Shown: positions 1 to 7,845 of the stretch, piece by piece
Position numbering within the stretch: the stretch's first letter is position 1
Layout of the letters: each line of letters begins with the position of its first letter
Source of the DNA: Clostridia bacterium
GTDB taxonomy: Bacteria > Bacillota > Clostridia > Christensenellales > Aristaeellaceae
Direction: 5' to 3'
DNA length: 55,944 nt
Assembly: GCA_016296675.1 (NCBI GenBank)
Contig: JAEDIV010000001.1
Location: forward strand, 1-55,944
Position numbers and translations under genes: made by a program
The notes under the pieces: generated by a model
Databases searched by the model: none
Told to the model about the DNA's origin: nothing
Seen by the model: the letters and a program-made list of their open reading frames with translations, nothing else

Positions 1-39
1 TCGAATCGACTGTTTCGCTTCTTGTTCGTTCTCTGTATC

Positions 40-110
40 GTTTTCAAGGATCGTTTGTCGCTCTCGTTTGAAAGCTTGATCATTATAGCAAACAATACTA
101 CGTTTGTCAA
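40..110 (-). promoter_or_regulatory. rRNA-operon-type promoter and leader reading off the left edge
   Basis: On the minus strand there is a perfect -35 TTGACA (105-110), a 17-bp spacer and a perfect -10 TATAAT (82-87), with A-rich sequence upstream like an UP element. Downstream lies CTTGAAAAC (40-48), a motif usual in the leader before 16S rRNA in Bacillota. No protein-coding frame follows up to base 1. I infer that a 16S-led rRNA operon starts just beyond the window. The promoter is seen directly; the rRNA identity is inference. Confidence 0.65.
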
Positions 111-169
111 TACTTTTTTCAACTTTTCGTCATTTATTTTTTAATACTACAAATTGCGGTTTATGCTGT

Positions 170-197
170 AGATAAACACAATATATTGTATTTATCT
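170..197. promoter_or_regulatory. 28-bp near-perfect palindrome (operator candidate)
   Basis: Arms AGATAAA(C)ACAATA and TATTGT(A)TTTATCT match at 13 of 14 positions with no loop. It lies between the leftward rRNA-type promoter and the rightward promoter of the yhbD-like gene, in otherwise AT-rich sequence with no reading frame. It lacks a T-run typical of a terminator, so a protein-binding site is more likely. The binding protein is unknown. Confidence 0.5.
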
Positions 198-252
198 GCT
201 GATTAATGCAAAAATTCTACAAAATTTTCTTTGTTAAGCATACGTATAATCC

Positions 253-281
253 TTGACAGCATAACAATGTTATGTTACGCT
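253..281 (+). promoter_or_regulatory. yhbD-like operon promoter with dyad in the spacer
   Basis: TTGACA (253-258) and TACGCT (276-281) are 17 bp apart. The dyad CATAAC-AAT-GTTATG (260-274) fills the spacer. MerR-type regulators bind dyads placed between -35 and -10, and the first gene downstream has a MerR-like helix-turn-helix, so autoregulation is plausible. Confidence 0.5.
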
Positions 282-305
282 ATGTTCGAAAAGAGGTGAA
301 AAACC

Positions 306-947
306 ATGAATGATATGATCAGCAAAAAGGATCTTTTAAAGGAAACTGGCATATCTTACGGGCAGCTTTACCGCTGGAAACGCGAAAAGCTGATTCCGGA
401 TGCATGGTTCGAAAAGCAAAGTTCGTTCACTGGGCAGGAAACTTTCTTCCCGAGAACCCTGATTCTTGAGCGTATACACTTTATTTTAACGCACAAGGAC
501 GAATATTCCCTGACGGAGCTTAGAAATCTCCTCTCCCCTGACGCGGACAGCCGATCCTATTCGCTGATGGATGTGGCAACGCTTCCCAATGCGCAAAGAA
601 GCGCGCAGCTCTATGCCGGCATGACCGGAAGCAACCGCCTAAATCACGGTCAGGCGCTGACGGTCGTCATCTGCGCAATGTATGATATGATCGCATCCCC
701 TGACGACAGCAGCATTCTGTCCTTAATGACCGCGCTTGAATCGTGGCGTGAGAAAAGCGACATCTATACAAATGCCGACGGGCGGCTGTACGTAATCAGG
801 CTGGGAGACATGCGCCTTCCCGCATTTACAACCGGCGGCGGCGAAATCATGCTGCCGGAGGGCGCAAGCGTTGAATATTCCATGACGATGAACGATATTT
901 CAAGAACCCCTACCAGAATGCTAAACAAGATTTACGAGGTGAAATAA
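306..947 (+). CDS. yhbD: YhbD-family (DUF4004) MerR-like DNA-binding protein
   Basis: A 213-residue protein whose first ~70 residues (LISKK/LLKETGISYGQLYRWKR pattern, then FTGQETFFPR) match the YhbD/DUF4004 family, which carries a MerR-like helix-turn-helix. The rest is a poorly characterised C-terminal region without membrane segments. The start follows AAAGAGGTG at a good distance. It ends one base before the next gene, a bactofilin-like protein, the same pairing as yhbD-yhbE/F of Bacillus. I infer it regulates its own operon, because a dyad sits in the promoter spacer. Target genes and ligand are unknown. Confidence 0.8.
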   Translation: MNDMISKKDLLKETGISYGQLYRWKREKLIPDAWFEKQSSFTGQETFFPRTLILERIHFILTHKDEYSLTELRNLLSPDADSRSYSLMDVATLPNAQRSAQLYAGMTGSNRLNHGQALTVVICAMYDMIASPDDSSILSLMTALESWREKSDIYTNADGRLYVIRLGDMRLPAFTTGGGEIMLPEGASVEYSMTMNDISRTPTRMLNKIYEVK

Positions 948-948
948 T

Positions 949-1674
949 ATGGATAAGAAATTAAACGACATCTCCATTTCCGGCTCCGGCAAAATCGCCG
1001 GCGGTGAGTACGACAATATCCGGATCTCCGGCTCCGGCTCGATGACGGGCGACGTGATCGCAAACAGCGTGCACATTTCCGGAAGCGGCAGAAGCGAATC
1101 AATCGAAGCCAAGGAAATCAAGGCTTCCGGCTCGTTCCATGCAAGCGGACGCGTGACGGCAGGAGAAATTCACGTAAGCGGCTCTGCACACATCGGCGGC
1201 GCAATCGAAGCAGGCGAAATCAAAGTATCGGGCTCATTTCATGCCAATGATGTAATCTCATCAAAAACCCTGCGCGTTTCCGGCAGCATGCACGCAGAAG
1301 GCGGAATCGAAGCAGACAACGTACATATTTCGGGCGCGGCGCATGTCAAAGGACTTCTGAACGCAGAAAACATCGAAATCACGTTAAACGGCGCAAGCAA
1401 TATAAATGAAATCGGATGCGAACGCATCTCTGTCAGAAAATCCGGAGCAGCGGGCTTCAATTTCTTTGGCATTTTCAAATTCAATGCCGGATCGCGCAGC
1501 CTCAGCGCAAATTCCATTGAGGCCACCGAAGCCTGTCTTGAAAATACGCATTGCGCAGTTGTCCGCGCAAAGCGCGCCTACATCGGCGAAGGGTGTGAAA
1601 TCGGACGCGTAGAATATGAAGAAACCATCGAAATTCACGAAGGCGCCGCCGTCAAAGAACAGATAAAAATATAA
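949..1674 (+). CDS. Bactofilin-like polymer-forming protein (YhbE/YhbF type)
   Basis: A 241-residue, Gly/Ser-rich protein built from recurring ISGSG/VSGS units about every 17-18 residues over positions 8-140, as expected for a right-handed beta-helix of the polymer-forming cytoskeletal (bactofilin) superfamily. The last third is less regular, ending in an acidic segment. It has no signal peptide or membrane helix, so it should be cytoplasmic. It begins one base after the stop of the YhbD-like gene (GAGGTG ribosome binding site inside that gene's end), so the two are surely co-expressed. Bacillus yhbE and yhbF are homologues of this type; a precise role is not established here. Confidence 0.75.
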   Translation: MDKKLNDISISGSGKIAGGEYDNIRISGSGSMTGDVIANSVHISGSGRSESIEAKEIKASGSFHASGRVTAGEIHVSGSAHIGGAIEAGEIKVSGSFHANDVISSKTLRVSGSMHAEGGIEADNVHISGAAHVKGLLNAENIEITLNGASNINEIGCERISVRKSGAAGFNFFGIFKFNAGSRSLSANSIEATEACLENTHCAVVRAKRAYIGEGCEIGRVEYEETIEIHEGAAVKEQIKI

Positions 1675-1748
1675 AATCTTCAAAACCCCTTTCCTATTCG
1701 ATTGAACCGTTATATAATAGAAAAAAGCGGCCAAAAGGGGATGACGGC

Positions 1749-3257
1749 ATGAATGTCGGTTTGCTTTCAGCGCGCGCAGAAGACGCTGTTCGCCTGACAG
1801 AAATGCAGGCACGCGCCTTTATGCCCAGCGTTCACAAGCGCGGCGGCTACGAAACCAGCCCCGCCGCTGAAACTCCCGACAGAATGCTGGAGAGAATCAC
1901 AGGCGCGAAATCGCACTGCTTCATCATCACCTTGGACGGCATCTATGCAGGCATGATCCGCATAAAGGAAATCGGCGAAGATGAATTCAAGATCAGCCCC
2001 ATCTTCGTTCTCCCCGAATTCCAGAATCAGGGCATCGGCCAGGAAGCCATGCGCCTTGCCATGGAACGATTTCCGGGTGCGCGCCGCTGGACGTTGTTTT
2101 GCGTCCGGGAAGATGAAAAAAACATCTATTTCTACGAAAAGCTGGGTTTTTCCAAAACCAGCGCAATACGGAAGCTCGCCGAGAACATCACATTGATCGG
2201 ATATGAAAGAAGGATACCCTACATGATTCGTTTTGAATGCGACTATCTGGAGGGCGCCCATCCGAAGATTATGGAAGCGCTCATGAAAACAAATTTTGAG
2301 CAGCACTGCGGCTACAGCGAGGACGAAATCTCGGATGAAGCCAGAAACCTTATCAAAAAGGCCATCGGAAACGAAAATGCGGACGTGCATTTCTTAGTCG
2401 GCGGCACGCAGGCCAACCTGACCGTGATCGCCTCCGCCCTTCGCGCGCATCAGGGAGCGCTGTGCGCAGACACCGGCCACATCGCAGTGCACGAAACCGG
2501 CGCGGTCGAAGCGACAGGCCACAAGGCCATCACGCTTCCAAGCGAAAACGGCAAAATCAACGCCGGACAGATTGCCGAATATGTGGACGCACATTTTGCA
2601 GACGCATCCTTTGAGCACATGGTGCAGCCCGGCATGGTATACATTTCCCATCCCACGGAATTCGGAACGCTTTATACGCTTAAGGAGCTTACCGAAATTT
2701 CCGAAACATGCAGGGAAAAAGGCCTTTATCTCTTTGTCGACGGCGCACGCCTCGGCTACGGCCTCATGACGCCGGGTACGGACGTTACCCTTCCGGATCT
2801 TGCCCGCTTAACCGATGTATTCTACATCGGCGGCACCAAGGTCGGCGCGCTGTTCGGAGAAGCCGTCGTAATCATGCATCCTGCCCTGAAGCGCGATTTC
2901 CGCTATCTCATCAAGCAAAAGGGCGGCATGCTGGCAAAAGGCCGCCTGCTCGGCGTTCAGTTCAAGGCGCTTTTCACAGACAACCTCTATTTTGAAATCA
3001 GCGCCCACGCCATAAAGCTTTCCGAAAAGATCAGAAATACGCTCATTGAAAAAAACATTCCGTTCCTCGTTCCCTCCCCCACCAATCAGCTCTTCCCCAT
3101 CCTTGAAAACAAAGCCCTTGCAAAGCTCAAGGAAAAATACACCTTCTCCACCTGGGCGAAAGTAGACGATACGCACACCGCCATTCGCATCTGCACCAGC
3201 TGGGCAACGAAGGAAGAAAATGTTGAAAAGCTGATTGAAGATCTGAAGGCAATATAA
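1749..3257 (+). CDS. GNAT acetyltransferase fused to low-specificity threonine aldolase
   Basis: One 502-codon frame holds two proteins. Residues 1-157 are a GNAT acetyltransferase, with the acetyl-CoA loop QNQGIG after FVLPEF and the closing FYEKLGF motif. Residues 159-502 are a PLP-dependent beta-eliminating lyase of the threonine aldolase type (MIRFECDYLEGAHP start, HFLVGGTQAN, HETGAVE, and the PLP lysine K364 in GGTKVGA). The junction has no linker, and codon 159 (ATG at 2223) has its own AAGGA ribosome binding site at 8 bases. Either the stop of the first gene was lost, giving a true fusion, or the aldolase is also made separately. A TATAAT lies at 1713-1718 upstream. Confidence 0.8.
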   Translation: MNVGLLSARAEDAVRLTEMQARAFMPSVHKRGGYETSPAAETPDRMLERITGAKSHCFIITLDGIYAGMIRIKEIGEDEFKISPIFVLPEFQNQGIGQEAMRLAMERFPGARRWTLFCVREDEKNIYFYEKLGFSKTSAIRKLAENITLIGYERRIPYMIRFECDYLEGAHPKIMEALMKTNFEQHCGYSEDEISDEARNLIKKAIGNENADVHFLVGGTQANLTVIASALRAHQGALCADTGHIAVHETGAVEATGHKAITLPSENGKINAGQIAEYVDAHFADASFEHMVQPGMVYISHPTEFGTLYTLKELTEISETCREKGLYLFVDGARLGYGLMTPGTDVTLPDLARLTDVFYIGGTKVGALFGEAVVIMHPALKRDFRYLIKQKGGMLAKGRLLGVQFKALFTDNLYFEISAHAIKLSEKIRNTLIEKNIPFLVPSPTNQLFPILENKALAKLKEKYTFSTWAKVDDTHTAIRICTSWATKEENVEKLIEDLKAI

Positions 3258-3260
3258 AAG

Positions 3261-3305
3261 AAAAAACACACGGCACAGGTTTACATACGATGCCGTGTGT
3301 TTTTT
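3261..3305. terminator. Bidirectional intrinsic terminator
   Basis: A perfect stem ACACACGGCA (3266-3275) with TGCCGTGTGT (3291-3300) is flanked by an A-run on the left and a T-run on the right. It lies between the convergent ends of the fusion gene and the LysR gene and can stop transcription from both sides. Confidence 0.9.
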
Positions 3306-3309
3306 GTTT

Positions 3310-4206
3310 TTATCCCTCCGGCAGCGTCTGAATAAAACGCTTAAGCGCAGGGTTTTCATCATTTTTTCGCCACGCGATCAGGATTTCTTCCGTTTCACCT
3401 TCGCCGGATAAGGGGACGAACACCACATTTTCAGTGCCGACGTCCCAGGGATGGGTGTATTCGGGAACAATTGAAATGCCTTCCTCAGCAGCGACCATCA
3501 TCAGAATGCTTTCCATGTCGTTTGACCTTAAAAGAATGTTCGGATGATACCCAGCCTCCTGATAAAGGCGGATATAATAGGCGTCGCCGAAGGAATCGCC
3601 GGTGCCTGAAGGAGACATAAAGAGGATGCTCTCCTGCTTTAGATCCTTTCTCGTGAGTTCCTTTTTTCTGGCCAGCGGATGATTGGCATACAATGCCACG
3701 CGCAGCGGAACATGTTCGACCACTTTCAGCTGGATTTTGTCTTCCTTTCGAAGGTTTGTGCTGTCCCAGGTGAAAATGACGTCGTACTCGCCCGCAAGAA
3801 GACCCGTCGCCAGTTGGTCCGTGTCCAGGCGATAGCAGGAAATGAGCACATTCGGATATTCCTGATGGAAGGATCTTAAATATTTCGGAAGGTCGCTGTG
3901 TTCATAGCCCTTGGTGTAGCCCAGGCGCATTTCGCCCTCAAGACCTGTGGACGCGTCGCGCGTTTTCTGAAGCGCGCCCTCCACGCGCCCGAGGATCTCC
4001 CGGGCTTCCTTTAAAAACACCTTGCCTGCAGGCGTGAGCGATACGGGTCTGCTGTTCCGGTCGAAGAGCTTTGCGCCGATGCTTTCTTCAAGCGCGTGGA
4101 TCTGCTGGGTGATTGCAGTCTGGGAAATATAGTGATTGATCGCGGCTTTTGTGAAGCTCTGGCTTTCCGCCACCGATACGAAATAGCGCAGCTGGTTAAG
4201 ATTCAT
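3310..4206 (-). CDS. LysR-family transcriptional regulator
   Basis: A 298-residue protein with the LysR layout: N-terminal winged helix-turn-helix (residues ~1-60, MNLNQLRYFVSVAESQSFTK..., ending in the RLF/LFDRNSRPVSLT pattern), a linker helix, then a periplasmic-binding-protein-like effector domain to the end. It is divergent from the T-box/ABC importer operon and its promoter shares a -35 hexamer with it, so it is a reasonable candidate regulator of that operon and of itself. A T-N11-A dyad (ATAAG-N5-CTTAT, 4228-4242) overlaps its transcription start region. The effector is unknown. Confidence 0.88.
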   Translation of the reverse strand: MNLNQLRYFVSVAESQSFTKAAINHYISQTAITQQIHALEESIGAKLFDRNSRPVSLTPAGKVFLKEAREILGRVEGALQKTRDASTGLEGEMRLGYTKGYEHSDLPKYLRSFHQEYPNVLISCYRLDTDQLATGLLAGEYDVIFTWDSTNLRKEDKIQLKVVEHVPLRVALYANHPLARKKELTRKDLKQESILFMSPSGTGDSFGDAYYIRLYQEAGYHPNILLRSNDMESILMMVAAEEGISIVPEYTHPWDVGTENVVFVPLSGEGETEEILIAWRKNDENPALKRFIQTLPEG

Positions 4207-4227
4207 TTCTTCGCCCTCTTAATTCTC

Positions 4228-4292
4228 ATAAGTTTTTCTTATTATACTATGGAAATTATGAATTTGCAACCCCTGAAATGTTGATGTATAAT
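4228..4292. promoter_or_regulatory. Divergent promoters sharing one palindromic -35
   Basis: The palindrome TTGCAA (4264-4269) serves both directions. Rightward it is followed after 17 bp by TATAAT (4287-4292), in front of the T-box leader. Leftward it is followed after 17 bp by TATAAT (4241-4246 on the minus strand), in front of lysR. The LysR-box-like dyad ATAAG-N5-CTTAT lies at 4228-4242. Only one polymerase can occupy the shared hexamer at a time, so the two promoters should compete. Confidence 0.75.
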
Positions 4293-4584
4293 AAGCGCGT
4301 CTTGAGGAAGACAAAAAATAAACATCTTTCAAATGCGTTTGAGCGGAAAGAGTAGCCCGGAAAGAAGCTTAAGAGAAGTGCCGGTTGGTGCAAGGCATCG
4401 GCTTACGTCCTGCGTGAAGTTCCCTCCGCAAGCGGTGCGCTGAAACAAATTCAGTAGGCGCAACGGGTGCGACCGTTACATCGCTAAGACTTTTAAGCCT
4501 ACAAAGGTTCCGACTGCGAAGTCGGTATGAAAGCAGAGTGGTATCGCGGTATTTTCGTCCCTGCAAGCAGCAGGGACTTTTTTT
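4293..4584 (+). ncRNA. T-box leader (tRNA-sensing riboswitch), predicted tRNA-Phe
   Basis: The hallmark T-box AGAGTGGTATCGCGG (4535-4549) is followed by an intrinsic terminator: GTCCCTG (4557-4563), loop, CAGGGAC (4571-4577), seven T. Stem I features are present: AGTA (4351-4354), the GGTTGGTGCAAGGC apical region (4383-4396) and the GAA of the loop-E motif (4416-4418). In characterised T-boxes the specifier codon is one base after that GAA; here it is TTC (4420-4422), phenylalanine. The bulge TGGT pairs with an ACCA tRNA end, as expected for A73 in tRNA-Phe and not for G73 of tRNA-Trp. Uncharged tRNA would thus switch on the importer below. T-box identity is firm; amino acid identity is inference. 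Confidence 0.92.
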
Positions 4585-4643
4585 AAGGCGTTTATTCCCG
4601 CTCTCCGGGATTAAATTGATATCTATTAAGGAGGCTTCCCCAA

Positions 4644-5567
4644 ATGAAAAAAATCGTATCCCTTATCCTAGCCGTTATGCTTCTGGCCCTGTCCCTCTCC
4701 CTCACCGGCTGCGGAAAAGACGACGTTTACAACGTCGGCATCTGCCAGCTCATGGTGCATGAATCCCTCGACAAAGCAACCCAGGGCTTTATCGACGCGC
4801 TGAGCGCAAAAATGAAAGACGCCGGCAAGGAAGTAAAATTCGACATGCAGGTCGCGGGCGAAGCCAACCTTTGCACAACCGTCATTAACGCCTTCACCGC
4901 AAAGAAGGTCGACCTCATTATGGCAAACGCGACACCCGCGCTTCTGGCTGCTGCCAACGCAACCACCAAAATCCCCGTGCTCGGCACCTCTGTAACCGAC
5001 TACGCCGACACCTTCGCCGGCAAAATCCCCGCAAATGTAACCGGCACCTCTGACGCTGTTCCCTTCAAGGAACAGGCACAGATGATGATCGACACCCTCG
5101 GTCTTGCAGCCGGCGATCAGGTTGGCGTTCTTTACTGCACCAACGAATCCAACTCCCTCATCCAGTACGAAGCCGTAAAGGCGCTGTTTGAAGAAAAGGG
5201 CATCGTCGTAAAGGCCTACACCTTCTCCGAAACCACCGAGCTTCAGGCCGTAACCACCGCCATGGCTTCCGAGTGCAAAGCGGTTTACGTTCCCTCCGAC
5301 AACACTGTTGCCGCCAACGACGCAATCGTCGGAACCATCTGCCAGGAGAAAAACGTGCCCATCTACACCAGCTACGGCGGAAACGTATGCTATGCCGCGC
5401 TCGCTATCGATTACTATCAGCTGGGCTTTGAAACCGGCAACATGGCTGCCGAAATTCTCTTAAACGGCAAAAAGCCCGTCGACATGGCCGTCAAGACCCT
5501 GACCCCCACTGTCGCCTACAATAACGAACTGTGCGCCAAGCTCGGTATCGCCGTTCCCCAGAACTAA
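4644..5567 (+). CDS. ABC importer substrate-binding lipoprotein (TrpX-like, ABC_sub_bind family)
   Basis: A 307-residue extracellular lipoprotein: charged start, hydrophobic stretch and lipobox LTGC at residues 20-23, then a two-lobed binding protein of the ABC_sub_bind (PF04392) family (VGICQLMVHESLDKATQGF at the mature N-terminus, TNESNS in the second lobe). Related proteins TrpX/YckB types bind aromatic amino acids. It is the first gene behind the T-box and is followed by its permease and ATPase, so it should deliver an aromatic amino acid, by the specifier probably phenylalanine. Ribosome binding site AAGGAGG is upstream of the ATG. Confidence 0.88.
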   Translation: MKKIVSLILAVMLLALSLSLTGCGKDDVYNVGICQLMVHESLDKATQGFIDALSAKMKDAGKEVKFDMQVAGEANLCTTVINAFTAKKVDLIMANATPALLAAANATTKIPVLGTSVTDYADTFAGKIPANVTGTSDAVPFKEQAQMMIDTLGLAAGDQVGVLYCTNESNSLIQYEAVKALFEEKGIVVKAYTFSETTELQAVTTAMASECKAVYVPSDNTVAANDAIVGTICQEKNVPIYTSYGGNVCYAALAIDYYQLGFETGNMAAEILLNGKKPVDMAVKTLTPTVAYNNELCAKLGIAVPQN

Positions 5568-5590
5568 AATTGTCCCATTCAATTTAGCAG

Positions 5591-5661
5591 CAGGAGCAAG
5601 CCCCCGCCCTACAATGAAAAAAATAACGCATACCGTAGGGAGAGGGGGCTTCCCGCCGCAC
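5591..5661. repeat. Pair of inverted GTAGGG palindromic repeats inside the ABC operon
   Basis: Two imperfect units face each other: one ends GCCCTAC (5591-5612) and the other begins GTAGGG (5635-5661), each with a G/C-rich hairpin body. They belong to the palindrome family also found near 9.7-9.9, 40.9, 43.1 and 47.8 kb. Here they lie in the 140-bp gap between the binding protein and permease genes, where a hairpin could stabilise the upstream mRNA portion. Confidence 0.6.
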
Positions 5662-5706
5662 TATTCTAAGCAAACCATCACGATCAGAAACACGAGGTAA
5701 CTGTTC

Positions 5707-6627
5707 ATGGCTTTTTTGTACGCTCTGCCCGGCGCGATTGCCGAGGGTCTCATCTGGGGCCTGATGGGAATCGGCGTGTATATTTCCTATAAAATTCTCG
5801 ATATCGCCGATCTTACCGTGGACGGCTCCATCACAACCGGCGCATGTGTATGCGCTGTGATGCTGGCAAACGGATCGCCAATCTGGCTGAGCATACTTGT
5901 TGCAATTCTGGCAGGCGCATTGGCCGGCGTGGTTACAGGACTATTGCATACCGCCTGCGGCATCCCTTCCATTCTTTCGGGCATTCTCACACAGCTGATT
6001 CTCTATTCCGTAAACCTTCGCATTTTAAGCGGCCGCTCGCTTGCGACCATCGACCCCAGGGCCAATTCCCTCTGGGTTCACATGAGCAACAATTATATGT
6101 CCATTCTTTCCATGCTCATCATTGTAACGGTTGTAATCATCTGCCTTTGGCAGTTTTTCTACACTGAAGTAGGCCTGACCTTAAAATCCACCGGCGATAA
6201 CCCGGATATGTCAAGAGCCCAGGGCGTGAATGTCAAGCTCAACAAAGTGATCGGCCTCGCCATCGCCAACGGCATTGTCGCTCTGGCCGGCGCGATGCTT
6301 GCCCAGTACAAGGGCTCGGCCAACATAAACGACGGGCGCGGCGCTATCGTCATCGGTCTTGCCGCCATCTTTATCGGCCTGTCCGTCTCCATGAAGATCA
6401 AGCCCAACTTCGTCGTGAGCCTGATCGGCGTTCTGGGCGGCGGCATCATCTACTATATCGTCTATAACTTCGTCATTCTCTTAGGTCTTAAGACCGATTA
6501 TCTTAAGATGCTCTCCGCCATCATCGTAGCCATCTTCCTCGCTGTTCCGTATATCAAAGCGGAATATTTGTCCAGGCTCAAAGAGCCGGAAACGAGCGAT
6601 CAAGCGGGAGGTGACGAAAATGCTTAA
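5707..6627 (+). CDS. ABC importer permease (TrpY-like, branched-chain permease family)
   Basis: A 306-residue, highly hydrophobic inner-membrane protein with about eight or nine transmembrane segments. It resembles the BPD_transp_2 permease family that works with ABC_sub_bind lipoproteins (N-terminal GAIAEGLIWGLMGIGVYISYKILDIADLTVDGS, and the cytoplasmic coupling stretch STGDNPDMSRAQGVN, residues ~160-175). One permease gene implies a homodimer. Its stop overlaps the ATPase start by eight bases. The start follows a GAGG site. Confidence 0.88.
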   Translation: MAFLYALPGAIAEGLIWGLMGIGVYISYKILDIADLTVDGSITTGACVCAVMLANGSPIWLSILVAILAGALAGVVTGLLHTACGIPSILSGILTQLILYSVNLRILSGRSLATIDPRANSLWVHMSNNYMSILSMLIIVTVVIICLWQFFYTEVGLTLKSTGDNPDMSRAQGVNVKLNKVIGLAIANGIVALAGAMLAQYKGSANINDGRGAIVIGLAAIFIGLSVSMKIKPNFVVSLIGVLGGGIIYYIVYNFVILLGLKTDYLKMLSAIIVAIFLAVPYIKAEYLSRLKEPETSDQAGGDENA

Positions 6628-7414
6628 GATCACCGGGCTTAAAAAGACGTTCAACAAGGGCACGGTAAACGCAAAAACAGCGCTGAACGGCCTGAATCTT
6701 GAACTAAACGACGGCGATTTTGTCACCGTCATCGGCGGAAACGGCGCGGGCAAATCCACTCTTTTAAACGCCATCGCAGGCGTGTGGCGGCCCGACGCAG
6801 GCAAAATCGAAATCGACGGCGTGGACGTCACCCGCATGCCGGAGCACAAACGGGCAAAATTCCTGGGACGCGTGTTTCAGGATCCCATGAAGGGCACCGC
6901 GCCCGATATGGAAATTGCCGAAAACCTCGCCATTGCCTCACGGCGCGGCATAAAACGCAAATTCGTAAAGGGTGTGAAAAAGGCGGACAGAGAAGAATAC
7001 AAAGCCCTCCTCGCCTCCCTCGAACTCGGCCTTGAAAACCGCCTGTCCACCAAGGTTGGTCTCCTGTCCGGCGGACAAAGACAGGCCGTCACTCTCTTAA
7101 TGGCCACCATGAACAAGCCCAAGCTCCTGCTCCTGGACGAGCACACCGCAGCTCTCGACCCCAAAACCGCTGCGAAAGTGCTCGATCTCACTGATCAGAT
7201 CGTAAACAAAAACAAACTCACCACCGTCATGATCACCCATAATATGAAAGACGCCATCCAGCACGGAAACCGGCTCATCATGATGCATGAAGGCAAAATC
7301 ATCATAGACGTTTCCGGCGAAGAAAAGAAACAGCTGACCGTAGAAATGCTTTTAAGCCTCTTCACCCGCGCAAGCGGCAGCGGGATCGTAAACGACAGGA
7401 TGGTGCTTGGATAA
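6620..7414 (+). CDS. ABC importer ATPase (TrpZ-like)
   Basis: A 264-residue ATPase with Walker A GGNGAGKST (about residues 39-47), signature LSGGQRQ, Walker B LLLLDEHTAAL and the switch histidine in MITHNM. I choose the ATG at 6620 because GGGAGG (6606-6611) is 8 bases before it; the GTG at 6611 overlaps that site. It overlaps the permease gene by eight bases, so translation is coupled. It powers the predicted aromatic amino acid importer. Transcription probably ends in the hairpins just downstream. Confidence 0.92.
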   Translation: MLKITGLKKTFNKGTVNAKTALNGLNLELNDGDFVTVIGGNGAGKSTLLNAIAGVWRPDAGKIEIDGVDVTRMPEHKRAKFLGRVFQDPMKGTAPDMEIAENLAIASRRGIKRKFVKGVKKADREEYKALLASLELGLENRLSTKVGLLSGGQRQAVTLLMATMNKPKLLLLDEHTAALDPKTAAKVLDLTDQIVNKNKLTTVMITHNMKDAIQHGNRLIMMHEGKIIIDVSGEEKKQLTVEMLLSLFTRASGSGIVNDRMVLG

Positions 7415-7420
7415 GGGCAA

Positions 7421-7698
7421 CCCCCGGGAAACAATGCGTTTCCCGGGGGGTACAGACCATCAACAAACCTCCGGGAGAGGTATGGAGAGGAAGCGCACTT
7501 CCTCTCCATTTTCAATCGATTTTGGCGGCATGTACGCCTAAATCGCGCGTTTTCACAAAGCGTAGCGACTGAAAACGCTTCCCCTTTCCGATCCCCGCCC
7601 GGAAATCCCGCAGGATTTCAGGGGATCGGCCCTTCCCATCAAAAAAGGTACTTTTTTGATGGCTTGAACCCCCGGGAAACAATGCGTTTCCCGGGGGG
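7421..7698. repeat. Array of perfect hairpins bounded by two identical 30-bp palindromes
   Basis: The palindrome CCCCCGGGAAAC-AATGC-GTTTCCCGGGGG occurs at 7421-7449 and again at 7669-7697. Between them are further inverted repeats: ATGGAGAGGAAG (7482-7493/7498-7509, perfect), GCGTTTTC (7547-7554/7571-7578), CCGATCCCC (7588-7596/7621-7629) enclosing GAAATCC (7602-7608/7613-7619), and CCATCAAAAAAG (7636-7647/7651-7662). No reading frame is supported. The stretch lies between the ABC operon and the ECF sigma gene, and probably includes the terminator of the former. Confidence 0.75.
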
Positions 7699-7845
7699 TA
7701 TTTCATATCAGGGAATACGGCTGCCGAAATTTTATCCATTCCTTTCGTCCCATTCCATTTTCCCTAAATTTCATATATAATGTTTCCAGAATATGCAACA
7801 AACCGCGCTCACAAATTGTGTTATAGGTGAAAGGAGGTGGCGGAC

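Noticed and set aside
4419..4421. Valine (GTT) as T-box specifier
   Set aside because: In known T-boxes one base separates the loop-E GAA from the specifier; GTT would need zero. The A73-type bulge does not discriminate, so this stays a weaker alternative.
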